Origin: Marinobacter similis
Lineage (GTDB): Bacteria > Pseudomonadota > Gammaproteobacteria > Pseudomonadales > Oleiphilaceae
Reading direction: 5' to 3'
Length of the DNA: 64,000 nucleotides
NCBI RefSeq assembly: GCF_000830985.1
Contig: NZ_CP007151.1
Coordinates: 1,674,001 to 1,738,000, forward strand
A program made the position numbers and the translations under genes. The stretch's first letter is position 1. Every line of letters starts with the position of its first letter. The notes beneath the pieces were generated by a model. The model was not told the origin of the DNA, did not search any database, and worked only from the letters and a program-made list of their open reading frames with translations. Below, piece after piece: positions 19,689-28,814 of the stretch.

Positions 19689-19970
19689 AACGGTCGGTCC
19701 TGTCGTAAAACGGGCGATTATACCGGAGAGGGGCGCTCGAAGGGAGGGGCAGTGTCGGGCCGAATGTCTGTATTTATGGCTATTGGCAGAAAACCCCGGA
19801 AGCGTCCGTCGATGCCGGCATTGGTCAATTCCGGGGTGATGGGTATGATGGCTGCCTGACTAAAACGGTTGGCCGTGCGGTGACGCCGGCCACTGTAAAC
19901 CAAATTAAACAGTTGCGCGCATAATTGTCGGACAATTATGATCGCGTTCTGATCAACCGGGAGAGTAGTA
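19689..19970. other. Divergent intergenic region between hpt and rubA
   Basis: 282 bases holding the divergent promoters of hpt and the rubredoxin operon. Short open frames on both strands here show no family features. The only strong structure is the palindrome at 19920-19940. Confidence 0.4.
19920..19940. promoter_or_regulatory. 21-base palindrome upstream of rubredoxin
   Basis: CATAATTGTC (19920-19929), a central G, and GACAATTATG (19931-19940) form perfect 10-base arms, 30 bases before the rubredoxin ATG. The TTGTCnGACAA core is like operators of FadR-subfamily GntR repressors. No such regulator lies in the window, so the binding protein is unknown. Confidence 0.6.
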
Positions 19971-20138
19971 ATGAAGAAGTGGCAGTGTGTGGTGTGTGGC
20001 CTGATTTACGACGAAGCCGAGGGCTGGCCGGAAGACGGTATCGAGCCGGGCACCAAGTGGGAAGATGTGCCGGAGGACTGGGTTTGCCCTGACTGTGGCG
20101 TGGGTAAAGAAGATTTTGAAATGATTGAGATTGGCTGA
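19971..20138 (+). CDS. rubA: Rubredoxin
   Basis: A 55-residue one-iron electron carrier. The two cysteine pairs are [10 protein letters not shown] near residue 6 and CPDCGVGK near residue 39, the standard Fe(Cys)4 site, and the aromatic/acidic spacer ([11 protein letters not shown]) is typical. It passes electrons from rubredoxin reductase, encoded 18 bases downstream, to AlkB-type alkane monooxygenases or oxidative-stress enzymes. No alkB is in the window. A GGGAGAG ribosome site precedes the ATG. Confidence 0.95.
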   Translation: MKKWQCVVCGLIYDEAEGWPEDGIEPGTKWEDVPEDWVCPDCGVGKEDFEMIEIG

Positions 20139-20156
20139 TCCCCTCGGAGCACGGAT

Positions 20157-21311
20157 ATGACTGAACAGGCCCCCATCGTTATCGTCGGTACCGGGTTGTC
20201 CGGCTATTCGCTGGCGCGGGAAATGCGCAAGCTGGACAAGGAACAGCCCATTGTCATGGTGACCGCCGATGATGGCGTCAGCTACTCCAAGCCCATGTTG
20301 TCCACGGGCTTTACTAAGGGTAAGGACGCCGACGGTCTGGCCCAGGCCTCCACCGATACCATGGCCGAGCAGCTGAACATCGAGCTGCGCACCTTCGCCA
20401 CTGTTACCGGGATAGATACTGAGGCCAAGGCGCTGTTGCTGGGTGAGGAGCGGCTTGAATACAGCAAGCTGGTGCTGGCCTGGGGGGCTGATGTTATTCG
20501 GCTGTCGATCGACGGCGATGGCTTTGAGCATGTGTTCTCAATCAACGACCTGATGGACTACCGGGCCTTTCGCAAGGCGTTGGCCGGCGGCAAGCGGGTG
20601 GCGATCATGGGTGCGGGGCTGATTGGCTGCGAATTTGCCAATGACCTGCGCAATGGCGGCTACGAGGTTGATGTGATTGCCCCCTCGGATGTGGTCATGC
20701 CTGGCCTGCTGCCAGAGCCTGCGGCTGCCGCCGTGCAGCACGAGCTGGAAAATCTGGGCGCGCGCTTCCATCTGGAAACCGTGGTCGAGCGCATCGATCG
20801 TGCCGAGCAGGGAGTCTCACTCACGCTCGCCAACGGTGAGGTTGTGCACGCGGATCTGGTGATTTCCGCGGTTGGCCTGCGCCCGCGCACCGAGCTGGCC
20901 CACGCTGCCGGCATCGAGACCGGGCGCGGCATCACGGTCAATCGCGCGCTGGAAACCTCGGCTCAGGATGTCTACGCCCTGGGCGACTGTGCTGAAGTGG
21001 ACGGCCATGTGCTGTTGTATGTGTTGCCGCTGATGGCCTGTGCCCGGGCCCTGGCGAAAACCCTCGCCGGCGAGCGCACGGAAGTGAAATACGGCACCAT
21101 GCCTGTGATGATCAAGACACCTTGCTGCCCGACTGCGGTGTGCCCGCCGGCACCGGAGGCCGACGGCGAATGGCATGTTGAGGCCGAGGGTTCGGATGTC
21201 AAAGCCCTGTTCCGCAGTCCGGAGGGTGAGGTGCTCGGATTTGCCGTGACCGGGCGCTTTGCCGTGGAGAAACAGGCACTGTCCAAGGAAGTGCCGCCCA
21301 TTCATCAGTGA
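20157..21311 (+). CDS. rubB: Rubredoxin-NAD(+) reductase
   Basis: FAD enzyme reducing rubredoxin with NADH. 384 residues, intact. The FAD-binding IVIVGTGLSGYSLAREMRK opens the protein, a second Rossmann motif MGAGLIGCEFANDL lies near residue 151, and the C-terminal FAD contact VYALGDCAEV is present. Size and partner match AlkT/RubB-like reductases of Pseudomonas and Acinetobacter. It forms a two-gene operon with rubA. Confidence 0.92.
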   Translation: MTEQAPIVIVGTGLSGYSLAREMRKLDKEQPIVMVTADDGVSYSKPMLSTGFTKGKDADGLAQASTDTMAEQLNIELRTFATVTGIDTEAKALLLGEERLEYSKLVLAWGADVIRLSIDGDGFEHVFSINDLMDYRAFRKALAGGKRVAIMGAGLIGCEFANDLRNGGYEVDVIAPSDVVMPGLLPEPAAAAVQHELENLGARFHLETVVERIDRAEQGVSLTLANGEVVHADLVISAVGLRPRTELAHAAGIETGRGITVNRALETSAQDVYALGDCAEVDGHVLLYVLPLMACARALAKTLAGERTEVKYGTMPVMIKTPCCPTAVCPPAPEADGEWHVEAEGSDVKALFRSPEGEVLGFAVTGRFAVEKQALSKEVPPIHQ

Positions 21312-21366
21312 TCCCGCGGGGCGGCACGCAGCGTCTTCACAGAGTAGGAAATTGACAGGAGCAGGC

Positions 21367-22221
21367 ATGCTTGAGGTAACGAAAAAGCTGGTCGATCTGC
21401 TGGATCTGTCGCCGATCGGCGATGACCACTTTCAGGGTGACAGTGAAGACCTGGGGTTTCCCAATGTCTTCGGTGGCCAGGTACTGGGCCAGGCCCTGAT
21501 GGCGGCCAGCCGCACCGTTGAGGGTCGGTTGTGCCACTCCCTCCATGCCTATTTCCTGCGCCCGGGCAATCACAGCATGCCCATCGATTACGAGGTTCAG
21601 CGGGTGCGGGATGGCGGCAGCTTTTCCGTGCGCCGGGTGATTGCGCGCCAGGGCGGCAAGGAGATCCTGACCGGTTCCATGTCGTTCCAGGTGACGGAGC
21701 AGGGCTTCGAACACCAGCTGACGATGCCCGACGCCCCAGACCCGAATACCCTGAAATCCGAGCACGAGTGGGGTCAGATCATGGCGTCGAAAGTGCCAGA
21801 GCGCATGCGTGATTCGCTCACCCGCGACCGGCCGATCGAAATTCGCCCGGTTGATCCGATGAACCCGTTTCAGCCGGAGAAGCGCCCGCCGCACAAACAG
21901 AGCTGGTTCCGGGCCCAGGGACAGCTGCCGGACGACCCGGTATTGCACCGGTGCCTGCTGACGTACGCCTCGGACTTCCAGTTCCTGGGTACCTCACTCA
22001 ACCCCCATGGCGTGACTTTCATGAGCAAGAACATGCAGGTAGCCAGTCTGGATCACGCCATCTGGTTCCATCGGGATTTCCGCATGGACGAGTGGTTGCT
22101 GTACGACAAAGACAGCCCCAGCGCCTCAGCAGGGCGGGGCTTCAACCGTGGCAACTTCTTCAATCAGCAGGGTGGCCTGGTGGCTTCGACCACTCAGGAA
22201 GCCCTGATCCGTCAACGCTGA
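21367..22221 (+). CDS. tesB: Acyl-CoA thioesterase II TesB
   Basis: Hydrolyses acyl-CoA thioesters; a double hotdog-fold enzyme of 284 residues, close to E. coli TesB (286). Block FGGQVLGQALMAA is near residue 38, SLHAYFLRPG near 58 and the catalytic Asp lies in SLDHAIWFHRDFR. An in-frame start further upstream overlaps the reductase gene; ATG 21367 is preferred because AGGAGC precedes it. It is convergent with the EAL protein gene, overlapping it by 10 bases. Confidence 0.92.
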   Translation: MLEVTKKLVDLLDLSPIGDDHFQGDSEDLGFPNVFGGQVLGQALMAASRTVEGRLCHSLHAYFLRPGNHSMPIDYEVQRVRDGGSFSVRRVIARQGGKEILTGSMSFQVTEQGFEHQLTMPDAPDPNTLKSEHEWGQIMASKVPERMRDSLTRDRPIEIRPVDPMNPFQPEKRPPHKQSWFRAQGQLPDDPVLHRCLLTYASDFQFLGTSLNPHGVTFMSKNMQVASLDHAIWFHRDFRMDEWLLYDKDSPSASAGRGFNRGNFFNQQGGLVASTTQEALIRQR

Positions 22222-24833
22222 TTCGCCAGCACTTCCGGGAACTCTGACATCTGGCTGGCCGACTGGCGCAGCCAGTCCAGGGCATCGTTGAAGGGCAGTG
22301 GCCGGGACAACAGGAAGCCCTGAATCATGTCGCAGCCCATATCCCTGAGAAGCTGGGCGGTATGCTCATCCTCAACACCTTCCGCCACCACCGAATAGCC
22401 GAGACTGTGGCACATGTCGATGGAGGTCTGAACGATCACACGGTCTTCGGCCCGGGTGGTCAGTTCAGTGATCAGTGATCGGTCTATTTTGATTTCCCTG
22501 GCGGGCAGCTGCTTGATGTAGGACAGCGACGAGTAGCCCGAGCCAAAGTCATCGATCGAAACAGGTATGCCGTTAGCGTTCAGCTGCTTCAGCGCGGTCA
22601 GGGAATTAGCCGGATCCTGCATCATGGAGGTTTCAGTAACCTCGAAGGTTATGCGGCCCTGGTGCTTCGGGAAACTGCGCATCAGACGCTGAACGTAGCT
22701 GGGGAAATCCGGCTCCCGCAGGTTGTTGGGGGAGATGTTGACGGCAATGCCGATGTTCCAGCCATGTTCCAGTAGCCCGCTGCGCATGGCCAGGGCCTGT
22801 TCCAGGACCCAGCGGGTCAGTGGTTTGATCAACCCTGTCTGTTCCGCTATGTCGATCACTTCGTCCGGACGCAGTTGGCTCTGTTTTTCTGGCCAGCGAA
22901 TCAGTGCTTCCATGCCGACCACTTCACCACTGGTCAGCGACACCTTGGGTTGCAGATATAGCGCCAGGCTGTTGTTGATCAGGGCCTGGCGTAGTTCCGA
23001 GACAATCGTCAGTCGGTCGGCACTGAATGAGTCCCGTGATGGCTTGTAGTAGGCCATCCCTCGTTCCTTTGCCCGCTCGGAGCCAGCGGCAATGGCAGCG
23101 CGGCGAATCAGGGTGTTGGCGTCGGCGCCATGGTCAGGAAACACTGCGACGCCCAGACGGGCATCCAGCGGAACTTGCATGCCCAGGTAGTCGATCGGAT
23201 AGCGGATATCCTCGAGCGTTCTGACCACCTCGCGGGGCGTTTTCCGGGTAACTTGCGCATCCACCACAAAGGCAAAGGTTTGCGGGTCCAGGAAGGTCAG
23301 GAAGTAACTGCGTTCGTCGGTCAATTCCGTGGCGATCGCGCCGGGGAGATTGCGAATGGCGGCGTTGTAGTGCTTGGAGGCCAGTGCCAGGATATGGTCG
23401 CTGTTGCGGTGGCCCAGGGTCTTGGTGACCGAATCCTGGTTGTACAGGTGAATGACAGTGATGGCGTAGCGTTTTTCCGGGCTGCGCATCATCAGGTCGT
23501 TCAGCATCATTTCAAAACTGCTGCGGTTGGGCAGCCCGGTCAGGGGGTTGTGGAGTGCATGGTCCATCAGCTTGAGCTCCGCCGACCGACGAGCTGCCAT
23601 GGCTCGCAATTCAGCTTCTCGTGCTTCTACCTTGTTTTGCCGTTCCTGAAAAATGCGCACGGCCAGAGCCATGGCCAGCAGGACCGCTTGCACCGCCGAG
23701 CCAATCTGCATGCCGTAGACTGTCACGAAATTATTGGGCAGCAGACCGTATTTGTTCGCGGCTGTTATAGCAGTTCCCAATGTTAAAGCGCCCCAGGCCA
23801 GCGAATAATAGGCTGCCTGTCGGTTGCCTCGCAGCCACTGCTGGGGCCCAATCAGCGTAAGAACCAGGTTGGTGGGAATGGACAATGCCACCACCAGCCG
23901 GATAGCGGTGTTGTAATCGGCCACAAAGGTGGCCAGGCCTGCTGCCGCGTTCACGGCCATGGCCAGGGCCAGTGTGCGCTTCAGGGCGATGCTGGTGTTG
24001 CCCAGGTTCAGGAACGCCTGGGAGAACCACAGGGTAAAAATCATGGCGGCAGGCACGCTCAGCAGCATGGCGCGGTTCTGAATGTCGGGGCTGGTAGGCC
24101 AGAGCACCTGAAAAGAGATGCCATTCAGGGTGGCAATGAGCAGCAGGTAACTCAGTGTCGACAGCACGTAGAGCAGGTAAACCCGCTCCCGCAGAGCCAC
24201 AAATACGAACAGGTTGAACAGGATGGCGGTGATCAGGATGCCATAGTAGACCGCATGTACCTGATCTTCGATAAAGGAACCTTCGAAAAACGACTGATCA
24301 TTCCAGAGCGTGAGGGGGACCTGCATTGCGCCACTGGAGCGAACTTCCAGCAAGATCTCGTAATCGGCGTCATTCGGCCGCTCGAATGGGAACAGAAAGT
24401 GCCGGTGTAGAATCGGGCGCTGCTGGAACGGGAACTTGTCGCCGGTGGTAACGGTGCGAACTACGGTCCCGTTTTCGATCAGAAAAAAACGAATCTGGTC
24501 GAGGTGTGAATAACTGATTTCCAGCAGATTCAGGTTCGGCTGGTCCGGAACTGGCAGTTTCAGCCAAAGAGTATCGGGGATGTAGCCGAAATTAGGACTC
24601 CTGTCTGCCAGCGGCTGCCACTGGCTGGAGGTCAGGAGCTCGCTGGCGGACGTTTCTGTGCCCGGCGGTACGGTCAGGTAGCTGGTCTGGGGAGATTTAA
24701 CAACGTCGGCCCCCCAGCCTGGCTGGGCGATCGCAAACAGCAACAGCAAGGTTGCACAGAGTCTTGACCAGTGGGTGAGTATCACGCAGTACCGCTTTTT
24801 GTTTTCGTTATGGTTGCGAGTATGGCCTCTCAT
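22212..24833 (-). CDS. 7TM-sensor GGDEF/EAL protein, probable c-di-GMP phosphodiesterase
   Basis: About 874 residues. A signal-like segment and a 7TMR-DISM extracellular domain are followed by seven helices (7TMR-DISM_7TM), a coiled stretch, a GGDEF-type domain and a C-terminal EAL domain. The GGDEF signature is absent: the expected site reads LDPQTFAFVV, so cyclase activity is unlikely. The EAL domain keeps EALIRW, NISPNN, FEVTET, DDFGSGYSSL, IKIDRSL, AEGVED and QGFLLSRP, the metal and catalytic set of active phosphodiesterases. The start is uncertain: ATG 24833 is chosen, but GTG 24785 directly before the hydrophobic segment and an upstream start at 24959 are possible. It lies downstream of mioC. 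Confidence 0.85.
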   Translation of the reverse strand: MRGHTRNHNENKKRYCVILTHWSRLCATLLLLFAIAQPGWGADVVKSPQTSYLTVPPGTETSASELLTSSQWQPLADRSPNFGYIPDTLWLKLPVPDQPNLNLLEISYSHLDQIRFFLIENGTVVRTVTTGDKFPFQQRPILHRHFLFPFERPNDADYEILLEVRSSGAMQVPLTLWNDQSFFEGSFIEDQVHAVYYGILITAILFNLFVFVALRERVYLLYVLSTLSYLLLIATLNGISFQVLWPTSPDIQNRAMLLSVPAAMIFTLWFSQAFLNLGNTSIALKRTLALAMAVNAAAGLATFVADYNTAIRLVVALSIPTNLVLTLIGPQQWLRGNRQAAYYSLAWGALTLGTAITAANKYGLLPNNFVTVYGMQIGSAVQAVLLAMALAVRIFQERQNKVEAREAELRAMAARRSAELKLMDHALHNPLTGLPNRSSFEMMLNDLMMRSPEKRYAITVIHLYNQDSVTKTLGHRNSDHILALASKHYNAAIRNLPGAIATELTDERSYFLTFLDPQTFAFVVDAQVTRKTPREVVRTLEDIRYPIDYLGMQVPLDARLGVAVFPDHGADANTLIRRAAIAAGSERAKERGMAYYKPSRDSFSADRLTIVSELRQALINNSLALYLQPKVSLTSGEVVGMEALIRWPEKQSQLRPDEVIDIAEQTGLIKPLTRWVLEQALAMRSGLLEHGWNIGIAVNISPNNLREPDFPSYVQRLMRSFPKHQGRITFEVTETSMMQDPANSLTALKQLNANGIPVSIDDFGSGYSSLSYIKQLPAREIKIDRSLITELTTRAEDRVIVQTSIDMCHSLGYSVVAEGVEDEHTAQLLRDMGCDMIQGFLLSRPLPFNDALDWLRQSASQMSEFPEVLANQR

Positions 24834-24888
24834 GGGCGCCGGCTCAAGACCTGGCACCGGTACTGGTCGCGGTTTTGCAGCCTTTTGC

Positions 24889-25335
24889 TCAGATTCTGTC
24901 CAGCCAGTCACGAACCCAGGGCAATGCCTCGGCTTCCGGTTCGGTGGTCTCCAGTGCATCGATGCGCAAGGTGTCGCCGACTTTGCGTGCCGAGGTTTCG
25001 AACAGGGCTTCTTCCATCAGGTCACCGGCACCGCAGAATGTATCGCCGTAGGAGCTGTCACCCAGAACAATCACGCCGAACGGCCGGCCCGGCTGCTGGG
25101 GCAACTGGTCGCGCAAGGCTGCGTAAAAGGGCAGCAGGTTGGCAGGCACTTCACCCTGGCCGGTGGTGGAGGTGCACACCAGCAGCGCGTCTTCATTGCC
25201 GGTAATGTCCTCAAGCGCCGGGTTTTCAAGCACAGTCACGGTGTGGCCTTCGGCATCCAGGGTTTTCTTGATGTCCCGGGCGGTCAGCAGGGCGCCCCCG
25301 TAAACACTGCCCACCAAAATACGTATAGCTGTCAT
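24889..25335 (-). CDS. mioC: MioC-like flavodoxin
   Basis: A 148-residue FMN electron carrier. The phosphate-binding loop is GSVYGGALLTA near residue 9. The FMN ring contacts are STTGQGEVP and LGDSSYGDTFCGAGDLM, the latter typical of MioC and the flavodoxin domain of sulfite reductase. E. coli MioC supports biotin synthase, but the partner here is unknown. It lies between a diguanylate cyclase and the EAL protein, all on the minus strand, and may share a transcript with the latter. Confidence 0.88.
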   Translation of the reverse strand: MTAIRILVGSVYGGALLTARDIKKTLDAEGHTVTVLENPALEDITGNEDALLVCTSTTGQGEVPANLLPFYAALRDQLPQQPGRPFGVIVLGDSSYGDTFCGAGDLMEEALFETSARKVGDTLRIDALETTEPEAEALPWVRDWLDRI

Positions 25336-25420
25336 TGCGGTTCCTGTTTTGCTGGTAACACCCGGTTCGGGGCGACGAAATTGGTTTGGAGCCCGATCAT
25401 AAAGTCCGTTGTCGGGTCAC

Positions 25421-26523
25421 TCAACCATCAACGTCGGCAGCCTTGCTGGTGTCCCGGCTGCGAACCCGTGGAGCGATGCGGTTACGGCCATCTTTCTTGG
25501 CGCTGTAGAGATAGATGTCGGCCTGTTTCAGCAGCTCGTCGATGGAGCCGGCCTTGGCGATGGAGCAGACTCCGGCGCTAATGGTGACCGGTAATTCGGC
25601 GCCACGGAAGCGGAACGGCGTTTGGGCTACTTCCGAGCGCAGCCGTTCGGCCAGAGTCAGCGCCTGGAGCAAGGAAGTGTCCGGCAGCAGGATCAGGAAT
25701 TCTTCACCGCCCCAGCGAGCCGCAACGTCAGTTTGTCGGATGACGGTTTGCATTAGTGCCGAGAACGCCTTGAGCACTTCATCGCCGGCATCGTGGCCGT
25801 GGTTGTCATTGATGCCCTTGAACAGGTCCAGGTCAATCAGAGCGATGGAAAAATGGTGTCCGGAGCGCTGATAGCGGGAAAACTCCGCGCTCAGCCGGTT
25901 GTGCATATCGCGGCGGTTGGACAGGCCGGTCAGTTCATCGGTCTTGGCCGCCTGTTCATGGTTCTGTGCCAGTGTAACCAGTTCGTTGCGTGCCTTCAGG
26001 CGACTGGCTTCAAGTACGAAGCACAGAACCGACTCGAAGGTCAGGGTGGCGAAGAAACGGATCTTGAAATCGAGGCTGTATTCCGCGCTGACCATCGGCA
26101 ACCCGGGGAACTGGAAGACAATGACGGCAACCAGATAACAGAACAGCAGCACCGCGGTGCCGGTCTTCAGGCTGGTCAGATAGAACAGCAGTGGAGGAAA
26201 CACGTAGAACCAAAGCGGCCCGGTATTACTCTCTCCGCCCGAGGCGATCAGGTAGGTGAACAACAGCCAGACCATCAGCAGCAGGCCGCCCTTCTGCGCG
26301 GTTCGGTTTCCGGTCTGGGCAAAGTACGCCATGTTGACGATCACCACCAGGGCGAAACCCCAGAGCACCCAGGCGTGGCCATGGTGCCCGGCATACCAGC
26401 CTTGGCGCCAATGCCGACCAGAAACAAAATGGCCATAGCGGACAACCAGGTGATCAGACGTGATACCTGGGCGTCTTCACGCTCTCCTTCGGCGAGCTGG
26501 CCTGTGATCGACTGGTTGGACAT
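25421..26523 (-). CDS. Membrane diguanylate cyclase (one frameshift)
   Basis: Makes c-di-GMP from two GTP. About 367 residues restored, with five or six N-terminal helices forming a MASE-like sensor and a C-terminal GGDEF domain. The active site is RWGGEEFLILLP, and an inhibitory-site RQTD lies five residues before it, so product inhibition is likely. DELTGLSNRR begins the domain. The frame breaks near 26383: minus-strand CCGGGCACC should be CCGGGCCACC, giving GMPGHHGHAWVLWGF. The start ATG 26523 (MSNQSITGQL) is preferred over an upstream start at 26580. Confidence 0.87.
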
Positions 26524-26729
26524 GGGCACCTTGCGACGGGTTTTTGTAATTTTGGCGCATTTTTCCGGATTATGAGCCAATTAGCCGTAGGTTTGCATCT
26601 ATTGCCTGGTCAGAATGTGATCTGGGTGAACAATGACCGTTTTATTTCAATTTGATGACAAAAAAATTATAGTTGCGCCCGGTAAACAACTTCAATTTCC
26701 CATTCAGACCAAACGAGACCCAATCTCTT

Positions 26730-28289
26730 ATGGCCCGTTCAACCGGACTTTTGGACACTCTCCTCACCAGCCCCACCACGGAACGGTATAGGGTCGGATT
26801 CAGTCTGCTTTTTCTCCTCGGCGTATGGCTGACCGTTGGTTCTTTCAGTCAGGGCATGCCCAATAGCATGTTGCTGATGGCGGCAGCCGTTATCGGTGGG
26901 TACATGGCGATCAACATCGGTGCTAACGATGTTGCCAACAACGTCGGCCCAGCCGTTGGTTCGGGCGCGCTGTCTCTCGGCGCGGCCGTCATTATAGCGG
27001 CCATTTTCGAATCGGCCGGGGCGTTGATCGCCGGCGGCGATGTGGTCTCCACCATCAAGGGTGGCATCATTGATCCGTCGTCGTTGAGCGACAGTCAGGC
27101 CTTCGTCTGGTTGATGACGGCTGCACTTCTGGCCGGCGCGCTCTGGCTTAATCTGGCTACCTGGATGGGGGCACCGGTTTCCACCACGCACTCTATTGTT
27201 GGTGGCGTTTTGGGTGCCGGTATTGCGGCCGGCGGCTGGGGTATTGCTGATTGGGCCGTGATGGGCAAGATTGCCGCCAGTTGGGTGATCTCCCCGGTTC
27301 TTGGTGGCGCTCTGGCGGCACTGTTCCTGTATGTGGTCAAGAGGACCGTGCTCTATCGCAAGGATGTGATTCCGGCCGCGCGCACCTTCGTGCCGATACT
27401 TGTGGCGATCATGGCCTGGGCCTTTGGCACCTATCTGATGATCAAGGGCGTCAAAAAGGTGGTGAAGGTCGACTTCCTGGACGCGGCCCTGATCGGCCTG
27501 CTGGCCGCTGCGATCGTCTATTTCGCGGTCCGCACCCTGGTCGGCCGCCGCGCGGCGACCATGGAGAATAATGCCGCCGGTGTGAACACACTGTTCACCT
27601 GGCCATTGATCTTCGCTGCCGCGCTGCTCAGTTTTGCCCACGGCGCCAACGACGTCGCCAATGCCATCGGTCCGCTGGCGGCCATCAACGATGCGCTGTC
27701 ATCCGGTGGTGTAGTGACCTCCGCCAGCATTCCGCTGTGGGTGATGATGGTCGGTGCACTCGGTCTGGCGGTTGGTCTGATGCTGTTCGGTCCGCGCCTG
27801 ATCAAAACCGTGGGCAGCGAAATTACCGAACTGGATAAGACCCGCGCTTTCTGTGTCGCGCTCTCGGCCGCCCTGACCGTGATCGTGGCGTCCCAGTTGG
27901 GGCTACCGGTCAGCTCCACCCACATCGCCATTGGTGGCGTGTTTGGTGTTGGCTTCCTGCGGGAATACCTCAAATCCAATTACGCGACCCAGCTGCACAA
28001 GATCATGGAGCACCATGATGAGGACGAGCAGAAGCGTCTGAAGCCGTTCCTGGATAATTTCCGTGATGCCTCCGTTGAGGAGATGGAAGATCTGCTGAAA
28101 CAGGCTAAAAAGCAAAAGCAGGTGCCGCTGTCCAAGTCCGAGCGCAAGCGCCTGAAGAAGATTTACCGGGAAGAGTTGGTCAAGCGGTCGCATCTGTTCA
28201 AGATCGCCGCAGCCTGGATCATCACGGTTCCGGCCTCCGCAATCATGGCCGCCCTCTTGTTCTTCACCCTGCGTGGGTTGATGATCTGA
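26730..28289 (+). CDS. Inorganic phosphate transporter, PiT family
   Basis: Low-affinity phosphate permease of the inner membrane, 519 residues. The duplicated PiT signature is visible as NIGANDVANNVGPAVGSGAL near residue 69 and AHGANDVANAIGPLAAI in the second half, with PVSTTHSIVGGV and PVSSTHIAIGGV. A soluble charged insert (about residues 425-490) precedes the last helix. The ATG at 26730 is chosen over TTG 26673. It is transcribed divergently from the diguanylate cyclase. I see no Pho box upstream, consistent with Pit systems not being strongly phosphate-repressed. Confidence 0.9.
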   Translation: MARSTGLLDTLLTSPTTERYRVGFSLLFLLGVWLTVGSFSQGMPNSMLLMAAAVIGGYMAINIGANDVANNVGPAVGSGALSLGAAVIIAAIFESAGALIAGGDVVSTIKGGIIDPSSLSDSQAFVWLMTAALLAGALWLNLATWMGAPVSTTHSIVGGVLGAGIAAGGWGIADWAVMGKIAASWVISPVLGGALAALFLYVVKRTVLYRKDVIPAARTFVPILVAIMAWAFGTYLMIKGVKKVVKVDFLDAALIGLLAAAIVYFAVRTLVGRRAATMENNAAGVNTLFTWPLIFAAALLSFAHGANDVANAIGPLAAINDALSSGGVVTSASIPLWVMMVGALGLAVGLMLFGPRLIKTVGSEITELDKTRAFCVALSAALTVIVASQLGLPVSSTHIAIGGVFGVGFLREYLKSNYATQLHKIMEHHDEDEQKRLKPFLDNFRDASVEEMEDLLKQAKKQKQVPLSKSERKRLKKIYREELVKRSHLFKIAAAWIITVPASAIMAALLFFTLRGLMI

Positions 28290-28387
28290 TCCCGTAGGCT
28301 GGCTGTCGCTGGCCACTTTGGTCATACTATTCAGCAAGAGCGGGGGCCGTCTGTGCCCCCGGCAACCGATTATCCGTGGAGTGAATA

Positions 28388-28654
28388 ATGAGTACATCTG
28401 TTGAAAGCCAACAGGCCAAGATGATTGATGAGCTGAGGGTGTTCATCAAGAAAGTCTTGAGCGAGCCGACTATCGCCGTTAAGTCCATGGAAATTGCCCG
28501 CAAGTATCGCAACGAGCCCAATGCGAACGAGATCATCGCTCGGGAAATCAGCGCGAATACGACGATCCGGATTCCGGAGAGCTGGAGCAAGGCGGATCAC
28601 ATGTTTCTCGATATCATCCACGAGGTGCTGGATGACGAAGAGGCGCTGTATTGA
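28388..28654 (+). CDS. Hypothetical protein, 88 residues
   Basis: A small acidic, helix-rich soluble protein that I do not recognise. No signal peptide, membrane segment or Cys motif. Codon use is like the neighbours and the start is an ATG preceded by GGAGTGAAT. It ends 35 bases before the first arm of the intergenic element at 28689. Its separation from pit by a GC hairpin (28342-28360) suggests its own transcript. Likely a real gene conserved in Marinobacter, function unknown. Confidence 0.65.
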   Translation: MSTSVESQQAKMIDELRVFIKKVLSEPTIAVKSMEIARKYRNEPNANEIIAREISANTTIRIPESWSKADHMFLDIIHEVLDDEEALY

Positions 28655-28688
28655 GGTTGGCTACGATTACTGAGCTTTGAGCGCGGAA

Positions 28689-28781
28689 GGCGAACGCCTG
28701 GGCAAAACCGTGCGGAGCCATGGATGGCGGAGCCGAGCGTACAGGGAAGTATTTACAGCGTGTTTTGACCGGGCGTTTGCC
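28689..28781 (+). repeat. Core-and-arms intergenic element, copy 1
   Basis: Arms 28689-28708 and 28762-28781 are inverted repeats matching at 17 of 20 positions. They enclose a 53-base core that includes AGCCATGGATGGCGGAGC (28716-28733). A second copy with the same core but unrelated arms lies at 31045-31136 on the opposite strand. Located between the 88-residue protein gene and panP. Could be a structured RNA, a REP-like miniature repeat, or a bidirectional terminator; there is no T-tract. Confidence 0.6.
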
Positions 28782-28814
28782 TGCCTCGCATACCCCAAGC
28801 CTGAGGGGTTAAGC

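Noticed and set aside
24775..25581. A 268-codon open frame on the plus strand
   Set aside because: It runs opposite to the EAL protein, mioC and cyclase genes, has a composition typical of an antisense shadow and no family pattern.
28689..28781. An integron attC site as explanation of the core-and-arms element
   Set aside because: No GTTRRRY/RYYYAAC core ends or integrase are seen, and the conservation is in the centre and not at the ends.
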